64,000 nt of DNA, taken from contig JARFIW010001480.1 in assembly GCA_036346225.1 (NCBI GenBank), forward strand, positions 11,873,001-11,937,000, given 5' to 3'. The DNA comes from Platerodrilus igneus. Its lineage: Eukaryota > Arthropoda > Insecta > Coleoptera > Lycidae. The notes beneath the pieces were generated by a model. The model saw only the letters and a program-made list of their open reading frames with translations. It had not been told where the DNA came from and made no database searches. Positions within the stretch are counted from its first letter, which is position 1; each line of letters starts with the position of its first letter. Shown here piece after piece: positions 34,031 through 42,882 of the stretch. Both the position numbers and the translations under genes were made by a program.

Positions 34031-34040
34031 TATTTTATAA
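34031..34040 (+). promoter_or_regulatory. TATA-like box upstream of the 34090 frame
   Basis: TTTATAAAAC lies about 50 bp upstream of the ATG at 34090, a spacing that would fit a short 5' leader. TATA-like strings are common in this AT-rich DNA, so the value is limited. Confidence 0.2.
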
Positions 34041-34089
34041 AACTGCATAAATACCACAATACGAGAAAACAACCATTGCTAACAAGCTC

Positions 34090-34380
34090 ATGATTTACAG
34101 TTTATGCCTTCGCATAAACAAAGAAATCCACCTTCAGCCAAGAGTAAATTTATTTGTAATGGTGTTTATTTTCAATTCCATGCTGGGAACCAATGCGTAC
34201 CAATCCGATTTATGTTATGGGTCTGTCAAAATTTGCGAACTTACACCACGGTACGCCCGATTGTTACTTCATAACACACGTGGTATATTTGACTACCCTT
34301 GCACGTCACCCGTAGATATGATCTTGGGGGATGGTTTGCGAATAATTTATTCTAATTTGTTCTCTCTGTCCACCGTTTAA
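34090..34380 (+). CDS. Hypothetical secreted or membrane-anchored protein, 96 residues
   Basis: An intact frame from ATG to TAA. After an 18-residue polar start, residues 19-36 (VNLFVMVFIFNSMLGTNA) are hydrophobic and end in small residues, as a signal peptide with cleavage near Ala36 would. The remainder is hydrophilic with three Cys (DLCYGSVKICELTPRYARLL, FDYPCTSPVDMILGDG). Its composition is balanced, unlike chance frames nearby. A TATA-like box stands upstream. No family is recognised and it could be one exon of a larger gene or an unrelated transposon ORF. Confidence 0.3.
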   Translation: MIYSLCLRINKEIHLQPRVNLFVMVFIFNSMLGTNAYQSDLCYGSVKICELTPRYARLLLHNTRGIFDYPCTSPVDMILGDGLRIIYSNLFSLSTV

Positions 34381-35212
34381 CGTTCGTCCGTTTTTCCCTA
34401 ATTATCATACGTTGGTAGTATAACACTCCTATACCACATAAATCAGGCGTGAACTCATATGATACTATTATGCAAAAGCCACGTGCCTGCGGTTAATTTA
34501 TTATTCTAGCAGTTGGACACATTGAAATCTTGATACCTTATATTGAATGATATAGTTAACTATCTAAAACTTGGTATTGGTGAGTTCCACTATTAAGTGT
34601 ATGTGTTTTACTATATTGTATGAATCTGCTTATGAGATTGTTTGGGCTTACTTTGTTTTATAATTACAGGTGCGCCCTTATAACATTATTTCTACTTCAT
34701 TGAACTAAAATTTGTAAAAAGCTGTTCTACATCTGAAATAATTATGATATGAAACGCGCTAATTGGTCATTTCATTGTTATTGAGTTCATAATTTTAAAG
34801 CTTTCTTAAAATGATACGATTCCTCTATTAGTATTTACTGAAATTATTTTGTATACTCTTTTGTGGTTTAAAATGATTTATAAACCTAAGTTCAGTTCCA
34901 CTGTGTTTTTATCAGAAATAACACGAGGTTTTTGTGATTTTTTAGTCGATTCTCCTTAATAAACTAAAATTTGATTAAAATATTATGCATAATGAATACA
35001 CTACTGATAAAATCAAAATTATACAGCGTACATTAACATGAGTTGGTCCATTAAAAGTTAATTTCTTTCCTTTTGCATTCGACCTCTATTTGACGTAACG
35101 CTGATGCGGTACATTGATACATATCGTATTGTTATTATGGAAGTACGTTACCTACATTTAGGTACACGTTTAATACGAAACTTGCTCTGGAAAGATGTGC
35201 CGATCCGTTCAT
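34381..35212. other. AT-rich spacer
   Basis: Nothing recognised. Confidence 0.35.
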
Positions 35213-35346
35213 TTACATTTCCAATGCTCCACCCAAAGGTACTACATTAGCCAGGAGGCGAGTTTTTTTATGCCTGGAAATTTAAAATTTTTCCGAACCC
35301 TTGCTATTCCAAGCAAGGTAAGGATCTTTAACGTGCGTGACAACTG
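35213..35346 (-). mobile_element. SINE, 5'-truncated
   Basis: Reverse complement of the 3' half of the SINE: AATGCTCCACCCAAAGGTAC, CCTTGCTATTCCAAGCAAGG, TCTTTAACGTGCGTGACAAC. It ends inside the GTCACGCACG body motif. Confidence 0.85.
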
Positions 35347-35926
35347 TAACGGGCATTTTTTAATGGCTTAACATTTCTGTAACTACTATTTCTATATGTG
35401 ATATTTATTAACTCGTTGGCGAATGCGTCGTATTATAATAAGCGGATCGCTGTTTGTATAAAGTAAATACTTTCGAATAATTCAGATTTGTATGCAATTT
35501 AACTCGTGGGTATTACTTTAAAAGTAGATAATTTGAAGATTGATTTTCATTAATAAATAAATTGCAAGGAGGAATTGTAAATTGGATTATTCGTAAAGTG
35601 CTTTCCAACTTGTCAGAAATGATAAACCGCTGTAATTAAATATTTAGATATGATTGCGGCATTCACGTGTTAGTTATTCCTTATGTTATTAGCGAAGGAG
35701 ATAAGAGTCGACAAGAGTTGATGGTAACAACGAGTTTATATAAACAGTTTGAGTTGTAGTTTGTTCTACGTTCCTATATGTTGATATTACGTTAAAAATA
35801 CTGTTCCTTTTTGCATTAAAAATAGTGAGAATTAATGCGGGATTAATTCTCAAATTGTTCATGAACAAACACGGCACGATTTTAGTTGTTTTTCTGGTGA
35901 AATAAAAGTGTATTTTAACTGTAGAA
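35347..35926. other. AT-rich spacer
   Basis: Nothing recognised. Confidence 0.35.
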
Positions 35927-36612
35927 TGTGTTTACTCGACCGCACGGGTTTTAAGGTCATTGACAGACGGTTTTATTGCTTACGCGAGTTATGTATCCCC
36001 CAATTACATATATATATATATTGATATATTGAATCTAATAGGAATTATTAGAAATTATTAAGTAAAAGTATAAGTTCAATGCAACATTGTAACACAAGGA
36101 TAACCCAGAGAGGTTATCGACAGTTCATGTGAACGGACATGCAACTTTGCATCCGTGAGGGCAGTGATACTGCAGGTGGCAGGTCACAGGCGGTCAACAG
36201 ACCGCAATTACTTAGAATTAAGTTGTTAGATTGTATTAAAGTGTACAATTAAAGAGAAATGCAGACATGAGATCTGCAAGTTCTCACAGCCGTGTGAGGG
36301 GCAGGTTATTATAAAAGGCCCGGGAGCTCAATGCCCGGCAGTCAGTCTTCAAACTCCATACTTCGTTGTTTGAGCTACTCACCCAGTACAAATTAATTTT
36401 TATAAAGTTATTATGTACAAATTAATTTAAATAAATGTGTTAAAGATTCAACGTTTTTTAAAAAACCAGCTCCAAAGGCCCGAACTTTAACTCGCGTTGC
36501 TTTGCTGATTGTTTTTTGTTGCTTTTCTGTTGGAGATAAGAGTGATAGAACTTGTTTTACTCGACCGCACGTGTTTTACGGAACATTGACTTAGTGATTA
36601 CGCGTTGCTTTA
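35927..36612. repeat. Tandem duplication that hosts a solo LTR
   Basis: The stretch ACTCGACCGCACG...CATTGAC...TTACGCG occurs at 35932-35986 and again at 36559-36604. The first copy is interrupted after CGCG by the LTR and resumes CGCGTTGCTTTGCTGATT; the second reads straight through as ATTACGCGTTGCTTTAC. The second copy therefore shows the empty site. Confidence 0.7.
35987..36492 (+). mobile_element. Solo LTR of the Ty3/gypsy family, CGCG target
   Basis: A 506 bp LTR beginning AGTTATGTATCCCCC and ending TTTAACT, flanked on both sides by CGCG (35983-35986 and 36493-36496). It aligns with the LTRs at 42315 and 54667 in order: AGTTA-ATCCCC start, GTGAGGGGCAGG, GCAGACAT..CTGCA, CCAGTCAGTC-like block, AGGCCC near the end. 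It is diverged from both. AGTTA...TAACT ends are typical of errantivirus-type LTRs. Recombination between two LTRs presumably removed the body. Confidence 0.8.
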
Positions 36613-37596
36613 CTAATAATTTTTTTTTGTGGAGTTGTCTTTTGATATTTAAACTGTGTGTGTGCGATCTAGTTTCGTGGTCCCCTTTTTTTGTCAGAGT
36701 AGGGTATACTTTGGATTATCCAAATTAAATACAGTTGGTACTGTAGTTGCTGATTTCTAACACCAAAGAATCTAAAATAGATCGTTGCTTGCGCAAATTT
36801 CGTTATTAAAAAAAACATTAGATTTTTCTTTGTTACCATATGTAGCAAATAAAACACCTCACATTACTGTTAGTTTAATGCAAGAACTTATCAGATGACA
36901 TGCATTACATCGTGCCTCGAAAGCCCGTGATTCTAAATTCTTATTACTATTTTTCTTTACGATTTGTGCTACAAAATATTTCGAAATTATTGTCTCAGGA
37001 AATAGAATTAACAAGAAATGTATCAAGGCTACATAGTTCCGACGCGTGATAATGTCTGCTGCTAACACCAGTGAAATACGTAAGTGTGATTAGTGTAACG
37101 TGTGATAAGTTCCATCAACACCCTCACAGTCAAGGGTAAAGTGCTTCGTTAGTGTAGGACATCGTGAATCCCACATTCAATTGCAAGGAAGCGTTACTGA
37201 AGGACTTTTGTAAGTTGAACTATTTCCTACTTATTAGTACTTTAAATATCTATCCGTTGTTTTGCCATATCTTCGTCGTTCTGATACCTTTTACAATAGA
37301 CTTGCATGCTATTTTCAAACATAGGGAAAAAAAAGAAAGAAAGAAAAATCAATACTACTGAATTACTCATACCAATTGTCTTATCTATTTATCTTTTGTC
37401 AACATTTTGTCTGATTTACGTTAAATTGGTGTGTGAGGAAACGTTTCTGCTACTCCCCAATATTACCTCACTTTGTACTAAAAATTTTTGTATTGCTTTT
37501 ACCGTTATTATATTATATAGTTTATCTAAACAGTTTTATTTACATTCTACAAAGTACTGAATAACTTAGACTTTTCATTGCTGCTATGCTTTTTCT
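36613..37596. other. AT-rich spacer
   Basis: Short open frames occur (36669-37560), but they have the Leu/Ile/Tyr composition of chance frames. Nothing recognised. Confidence 0.35.
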
Positions 37597-37690
37597 TTAT
37601 TTCAGGTTTGCAGGACTAATCTTTTTTATTGCAGGTTTGCTATTCTAATTTCTTTTTATTGCAGGTACTGTTACTAATTCCTTGCAGCCG
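37597..37690 (+). repeat. Short tandem repeat of splice-acceptor-like units
   Basis: Three to four units of about 30 bp, each ending TTTATTGCAGGT or a variant (TTTATTTCAGGTTTGC, TTTTTATTGCAGGTTTGC, TTTTTATTGCAGGTACTG, CCTTGCAG). Confidence 0.6.
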
Positions 37691-37814
37691 CGTACCTTAT
37701 GTGTTGGTCTGCTTTCTACAACCCCCCCTACTCTCCGATTGAGCCCGGTCCTTTTGTTTGTTTTTCTTTGTGTTACGTACGGCCACGAGCTAACGTAGCA
37801 TAAATCTGGCGAAC

Positions 37815-37998
37815 CAACGTGGCTGCCCCGATAATAACGTCACACAACATTCACACACAGGACCTCCATTTAACCTCTCAACCGAACGAGGCCGTAATTT
37901 TTGTGAAAAATGCTTACCTGCCATTTTTCAAGCAGGGCCTTGGGATCCGTAGTTTTACGCTTACTACATTGATCCACGGCGACGCCAAAAAAAATGTG
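37815..37998 (-). mobile_element. SINE, diverged, 3' half missing
   Basis: Minus-strand head GGCGTCGCCGTGG...CCCAAGG, then GCTTGAAAAATGGCAGG, CATTTTTCACAAAAATTACG, GTTGAGAGGTTAAATGGAGG. The T-arm segment with the B box is deleted. Confidence 0.7.
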
Positions 37999-38594
37999 CC
38001 GATCCCTCAACTAATCGAGTCTGGTTGAAAATAATCACAAGTCGAAGGTGTCCGAACATAGATAGACAAAACTTTTCAAAAAACGTTTTGGTTCTTATAA
38101 ATACCGTCATCGACGCTTTTTTCCAATTTTGTAGATATGCATTGCAGTAAGTTTACCTGGAATTAATTCAGTAAAACTGAATCACATTTTTTCTGGCAAA
38201 ATTTCCGAGACATGTCAATTTTTGTTTAAATTTTGGCATATTTTAAAATGGTTTTTGTACTTAACACCGAACGAGAGGTAGAGAAATAACCACCAAACAC
38301 TTTCTAAGATGATGAGATATATATTGCAACCCCTCGTCGAAAACATGTGTTATACGGTTAATTTTAAAAGTAAATTTTAGCATAAAAAGACCTAAGTCTA
38401 TCATTTACATGTTGGCAAAGTCAAAGCCGATGGAAAAATTCATTTTTAACGTTTTGTAAAATGTCTAGAAATATTAGATGGTTTCTGGTTTCTTCGCATT
38501 AATTATGTCTTTTAAGAGTCTCCACAAAATATGTTTTTTCTGCGTCAACAAAAAGACGGTCAGTTATAAAAACGTGCATTTCAGATTTAACTTT
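37999..38594. other. AT-rich, possible upstream part of the hAT-like element
   Basis: Nothing recognised. hAT-like elements would have their N-terminal coding part here, but no motif is seen. Confidence 0.3.
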
Positions 38595-38804
38595 GAAACC
38601 ATTATATGATTACTAGTCTAGTGGAATAGACCCAATACAGCCTTTGAGATATCAGATTGGTTACGTTCATAATGCTTTCTTTAAAGTATTAGAATCATCT
38701 GCACCTTCAAAGAATTTTAGCAGTTCACACCAAGCTCTATCGCTAGCAACAAAAATTCTAAACCGTAAATTTCTATGCCCTGTAGTAATTTGGTACAATA
38801 TATA
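38595..38804 (+). pseudogene. hAT-like (ZMYM1-type) transposase, first piece
   Basis: Reads SSGIDPIQPLRYQIG, KNFSSSHQALSLATKILN and KFLCPVVIWYNI, the mid-region of ZMYM1-like/hAT transposase relatives, where RWxSRxDAxKPLR and FLxxxxxWxxILF are typical. A stop replaces the expected Trp just upstream (near 38600). The frame stops at the Tc1-like element and continues in register after it: WYNI here, LFKINSLSKL at 41435. Confidence 0.75.
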
Positions 38805-38895
38805 CTCAGTAACAGGGAAACTACAACACTAAGAAGCGTTGGGAATTTTTTAATCCAACTTGGCAGATATGTTTAACAACTCAAAGGCAATAATT
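38805..38895 (+). repeat. Left terminal inverted repeat of the Tc1-like element
   Basis: Pairs with 41342-41432 in reverse complement, with shared GGCAGATATGTTTAACAACTC-like block near its inner end. Confidence 0.85.
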
Positions 38896-39051
38896 GATTA
38901 AAATTTTGTTGCGATAGATCAAACGGTATTAGTATATCTAACACTTCTGTCATTTCTTTTTAACATTATTATCCGGTGTATTTCTAGCAAGTTTTGGTCG
39001 AATTTTGTGTTGTATTCGTTAAACTTTGGTTGATTTTCGTACTTTGAGGGC

Positions 39052-39421
39052 ATGATTACGCCTAGAGTGCGGCAACATGAAAATTATAGCCAGCTGAGCG
39101 AATTCGATAAAGATAGAATTGTTGGGTTGCATGAAGGTGGTTTGTCGTTCAGGGAAATTACAAATCGCCTTAACCGGAACCAATCCACAATTATGTATTG
39201 TTATCAATTATGGACTAGAAAGGGCCAGGAATGTTGTTAGAAGAAACAGGTGGCCGAAGACAAACTAATGAAGTGCAAGACCGCCATCTTCACTTAGTGG
39301 CTTTAAAAAACGGATTCTCCAGCATCAGATCAATTACTGATCACTGGCTAGGTATTGACGGTCGTCTTTAACCCTTCAAGCGGTTTGTCGCCGAAGTAAG
39401 GCTTTTGACTTGCAATCCTAT
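39052..39421 (+). pseudogene. Tc1-like transposase, DNA-binding half
   Basis: Starts MITPRVRQHENYSQLSEFDK then RIVGLHEGGLSFREITNRLN and STIMYCYQLW, a paired-like helix-turn-helix domain for binding the terminal repeats. After frame changes near 39236 it continues with a GRPRQTNEVQDRHL-like linker and QAVCRRSKAFDLQSY, the second helix-turn-helix. Stops in the middle part show it is dead. It breaks at 39421 in SYR-type sequence where the LTR-like insert entered. Confidence 0.8.
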
Positions 39422-40643
39422 TGTAACGTTTCTTTTATTTATAATGGGTTAACTATCTGTGATCACCTTCATCATCAAATCAAATAAACCAAATCACGAC
39501 TAACACAATTAGTTCTAAATAAATCTCTTACCAGATCCTATGTGGTATGGAAATTGGTTTTGATTTCTGCATAGTATGGATACACAAACTTTGCTTCAAC
39601 GTTCGTTTTCACTTAATGGCAACAGCTTCTATCTCTGTCAATAATTGTGAGTGGAACAACCTATGCCTTTTATACTTCAAGCTGACAACTAAAAGTGGAT
39701 TTGTTTACTCAGATTGTTACTTTAATGTTAAATACTTAACCTAGATACAAAACAGGAATTATTTCCAAATAACTTACCACTACCTTATATCTAAGCTTAC
39801 CTTTGTGGCCACAATTACATCTAAGGGTACTTATAACAAATAATAACAAATTTAGCATACACTATTTGTATACAAGATTCATTCACCTCTATTCTACAAT
39901 GCAGGTTAGGTCGCCCCAGCACAGTCAATCACTTAATGACATCTCAATATTAGGAACGGTATTTACCTTACCATACCATGCAAAGATCACCTACTTGCAA
40001 TTTAGGACCCCTTTTTCGTAATTACGAGTGATTACGTTTCTTCATTAGAATATTATTCGCTAGCTAATGCAAATTCCATTCATCTCCAAATTAATAAACT
40101 GTAACCTCGATTATGGTTGTTCGCAAGCTAATGCAATTTTCAATCATCTCCAAATTAATAAACTACAACTTCGACTATCATTGTTCGCAAGCTTATGCAA
40201 ATTCCAATCATCTCCAAATTAATAAACTGAAACTTCAACTATGGCGTCCCTTTCAGCATAATCAAAAGGTACGCCGTACTTTACCTCTATCCTCGTTACC
40301 AGGCCAAAGACTACCCCCCTTCAGTTCCGTTTTCCGTTTTTACGCGCCAGCAACATTCTTATTATCTTTTAATAGTTACTCAGCCAAATTGAACAAAGTA
40401 CTCCCACAACTCTTTTGTTGATTTTAACTTCTATTTTACACAATAATTTCATTTACAACTTATTTATTTCAAAAGTTTAATAAAACTGAAATGCAAGCTT
40501 TATTGTTTTTTTAGATAACCTTTTTTTACATTCAAACCTCCAGGTAGTGTCTCACATGCCCACCAAGGTACTAACCACGAAATTCAAGAAAATAACACTC
40601 AACTATTAACAAAATGTAATCAACCTGGTATCTTTCCATTACA
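39422..40643 (+). mobile_element. 1.2 kb solo-LTR-like insert in the Tc1-like element
   Basis: Begins TGTAACG and ends CATTACA (TG...CA with inverted TGTAA/TTACA tips), flanked by CTAT on both sides (39418-39421, 40644-40647). Excision with one CTAT puts the transposase frame back in register across the junction (LQSY before, RPPLTAQ after). Size, tips and 4-bp duplication suggest a solo LTR of a gypsy-type element. No internal ORF is convincing, and no second copy is in the window. It holds a small tandem repeat at 40062-40250. Confidence 0.7.
40062..40250 (+). repeat. Tandem repeat, about 64 bp x 3
   Basis: Three head-to-tail units sharing GCAAGCTAATGCAAATTC, CATCTCCAAATTAATAAACT and CGACTAT...TTGTTC segments. 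Confidence 0.85.
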
Positions 40644-40647
40644 CTAT

Positions 40648-41260
40648 CGACCACCGCTTACGGCTCAACCGCGACAGCAACGTTTAGAGACGTGTAGTTT
40701 GCGATTACACTGGAACATGGAGTGGCATATGGTAGTATTTGGTAATAAATCCCGATTCTGCTTAGGTATGCATGATAGCCCCATGAGAGTAAAACTAAGA
40801 CATGGGGAACTTGCTAATGTTAAATTTTCTGTTGAAAGGCAACCGTGGGTGTAATGGTATGGGGAGCTATAACTTATGGAAGTAGGTTTCATTTGGTGTT
40901 CGTCCGAAGCATATAAACGTGGAGCCTTACGTTAATGAAGTTGTGGAACCCCATATCCTTCCTTATCTCCAACAGTTCAAAGACCCGATTTTTCAGCAGG
41001 ATATTGTCCGTTCTCACGTACCAAGGGCTATTCTCAACTGTTTTGTAGACACCCATATCAATATTTTACCATGGCCACCCAGATCTCCCAATATTTCATC
41101 AATTGGACATATATGAGATATTATAGGCAGAAGACTTGAAAACCTAAAAAATTCTCCGCATACACTGAAAGCTCTCCGGTATGAAGTGCAGGTTGCTTGG
41201 GATACAATCCCCAACAGAACATTGACTACTTGCTGCATTCGATTCCTTGAAGAGTGAGGG
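40648..41260 (+). pseudogene. Tc1-like transposase, catalytic half
   Basis: Blocks in order: RPPLTAQPRQQRLE, WHMVVFGNKSRFCLGMHDSP (normally SDESRF; the first catalytic Asp is replaced, GNKSRF here), a VMVWGAI-like segment, QQFKDPIFQQDIVRSHVPRA (normally QDNARPHxA, second Asp retained as QD), LPWPPRSPNISSIGH (SPDLNPIEH region, where the last acidic residue should be; it reads GH), and a LQVAWDTIP-like end. Catalytic residues are lost and several frame changes occur. Confidence 0.8.
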
Positions 41261-41341
41261 AGTGTGTAACAAATAAAGGGGCCCAACAGATTATTAATAA
41301 AAATTGTGTTACTCTTTTGGGTTTTCTTTGAAATTCTAATC

Positions 41342-41432
41342 AATTGCTACTTTTGAGTAGTTAAACATATCTACCAAGTTTGGTAAAAAAATTTCCAACC
41401 CTTCTTGGTGTTGCAATTTCCATGCCACTGAG
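41342..41432 (-). repeat. Right terminal inverted repeat of the Tc1-like element
   Basis: Reverse complement of 38805-38895 with substitutions. Confidence 0.85.
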
Positions 41433-41434
41433 TA

Positions 41435-42202
41435 TATTATTTAAAATCAATTCTCTTAGTAAATTAAAACAGAATCCAAGTATAAAGCTAAAAACTTGTT
41501 TAGACTGTGTAAGCAAAATAAAAACTTGTGACACAGAAGTGATAAGACATTTAAGAAAATTCTTATCGAAGCAGAGAACAAGCAGAAAAATTAGAAACCA
41601 AGCTAATTTTTAATCTTCACAAAATGTTTGTCAAAAAAAAAAGGATATACGAGCTTGATAACATAAGTAATGACAACCTAATAACAGACCCGAAATTCTA
41701 TTATAAAGTGAAAATGTTCTTCTCTATACTGGACCAAACGTTAACATTTCTTAATAAAAGATTCAAAGGATTGGGGCAATTTAATAATATTTTTGACCGA
41801 AGATACATCGAGAAAATCATGTGAATACTTGTCATTACGATAAAAGCTGAATCAAGTAAAGAACCAATTGTTGATGCACATGATCTATTTGATGAAATTA
41901 AATGTTTAAAGTGTCACTTGCCATAGAAAAATGATTTAAACTCTCAGTCAATTCTTGAGTACATCTTCGAGAAGCGATTAATTTCAACGTTTTCACATAC
42001 TGCTGTAGCAATACGAATTTTTTTAACGCTACCAGTATCCATCTCAAAATCTTTTCCAAAATTGAAATTAATTGAAACCTCGGGAAAGACTAGACAACTT
42101 AGTAATTATGTCCTTCGAAATCAACCTTATGGATTCTTTTCTTTCTACGAGCTAATTAAAGATATTTCCAATGGCACATATCTAATTTTAAAATTACATT
42201 AA
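41435..42202 (+). pseudogene. hAT-like (ZMYM1-type) transposase, second piece
   Basis: Continues from 38804: LFKINSLSKLKQNPSIKLK and TCLDCVSKI, then KKKRIYELDNISNDNLITD, YYKVKMFFSILDQTLTFLNK, RFKGLGQFNNIF, a stop, IVDAHDLFDEIKCLKCHLP, a stop, and the C-terminal dimerisation block AVAIRIFLTLPVSISKSFPK, KLKLIETSGKTRQLS (compare the family pattern TVASAERSFSKLKLIK). It ends at 42202. The dimerisation domain is the best-known hallmark of hAT transposases. Several stops and shifts make it a pseudogene. Confidence 0.78.
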
Positions 42203-42222
42203 TGTGTACCTATATATGTATT

Positions 42223-42314
42223 AATTTGATTTAACCGAACTAAAACAATAATTTTTAATTACAACTTTAAAAAAAGATGAAATGTGCACACAGGTGGTCG
42301 CATAGCTTGGCGCG
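42223..42314 (+). repeat. 92 bp flank shared with 54575-54666
   Basis: Directly left of the 5' LTR, and closely matched directly left of the 3' LTR (ACCGAACTAAAACAA, AAAAAAAGATGAAATGTGCA, GGTGGTCGCATAGCTTG). Both copies end in CGCG. Confidence 0.85.
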
Positions 42315-42871
42315 AGTTACATATCCCCCCGATCTCAATACATATGTATAATGAAATAGAATCATTAAAACTTAAGTTAGACGCAACAATGTATAATTGA
42401 AAGACATGCTACCAAAGGATAATAGAAGTTTATAAACCAGACATGAGAACAGATGTGAATACATTGTATTCCAGACGTAACTTGACACTTCAGGTGCAGG
42501 TCGCAATAGACTGTAAGAAACTTATTGTTTGAATTAAGATTGTTACTTTGTATTGTATAAATGAAAAAAGAAAATAGCAGACATAAGCTCTGCAGTTCCC
42601 ACAAGCAATGTGAGGGGCAGGGACAGCATAAATACCCTCAGGAGCCCAAGATGGCCAGTCAGTCTCGAGCTTCACAACTTTAACATTGTTGGTTGTTCAA
42701 GCTGCTCAATTTTGTTTAATTAAATTTAATTAATGAAAGTAATTTTGCTTGTTAAAAGCGTTAATGAATATAACGCAACCATTTGTTAATTTCTGTTTAA
42801 ATAAATTTGTTAGAAAAGTTTTCGAAAGAAGCCTTTTTAAAAAGCCATTTTAAGAGGCCCAAAATCTAACT
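42315..42871 (+). repeat. Gypsy 5' LTR
   Basis: 557 bp, AGTTA...TAACT. Contains CAGACATAAGCTCTGCAG, GTGAGGGGCAGG and a CATAAATACC TATA-like block near 42628. Left flank CGCG. Confidence 0.85.
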
Positions 42872-42882
42872 GGCACAGTCGG
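42871..42882 (+). other. Primer-binding site, tRNA-Ser type
   Basis: TGGCACAGTCGG directly at the LTR edge differs by one base from TGGCGCAGTCGG, the complement of an insect tRNA-Ser 3' end that primes 17.6/297-type elements. Confidence 0.7.

Larger units (their letters stand above)
38805..41432 (+). mobile_element. Tc1-like transposon inserted in the hAT-like gene
   Basis: A 2,628 bp element flanked by TA on both sides (38803-38804, 41433-41434). Its terminal inverted repeats are about 90 bp, CTCAGTAACAGGGAAACTAC at the left and the reverse complement of the right end CTCAGTGGCATGGAAATTGC. It carries a Tc1-type transposase split by a 1,222 bp insert, without which the element would be about 1.4 kb, a usual size. 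Removing it with one TA rejoins the hAT-like frame exactly. Confidence 0.9.

Noticed and set aside
36669..37560. Several 60-85 codon frames on both strands
   Set aside because: AT-driven composition, no motifs, no second copy.
40062..40250. CRISPR-like array
   Set aside because: Three adjoining 64-bp units without spacers, in a eukaryotic transposon; an ordinary tandem repeat.
42377..42675. Two minus-strand frames over the 5' LTR (and the like at 54769-54978)
   Set aside because: Antisense to the LTR, present only because both LTRs share the sequence; no coding signal.
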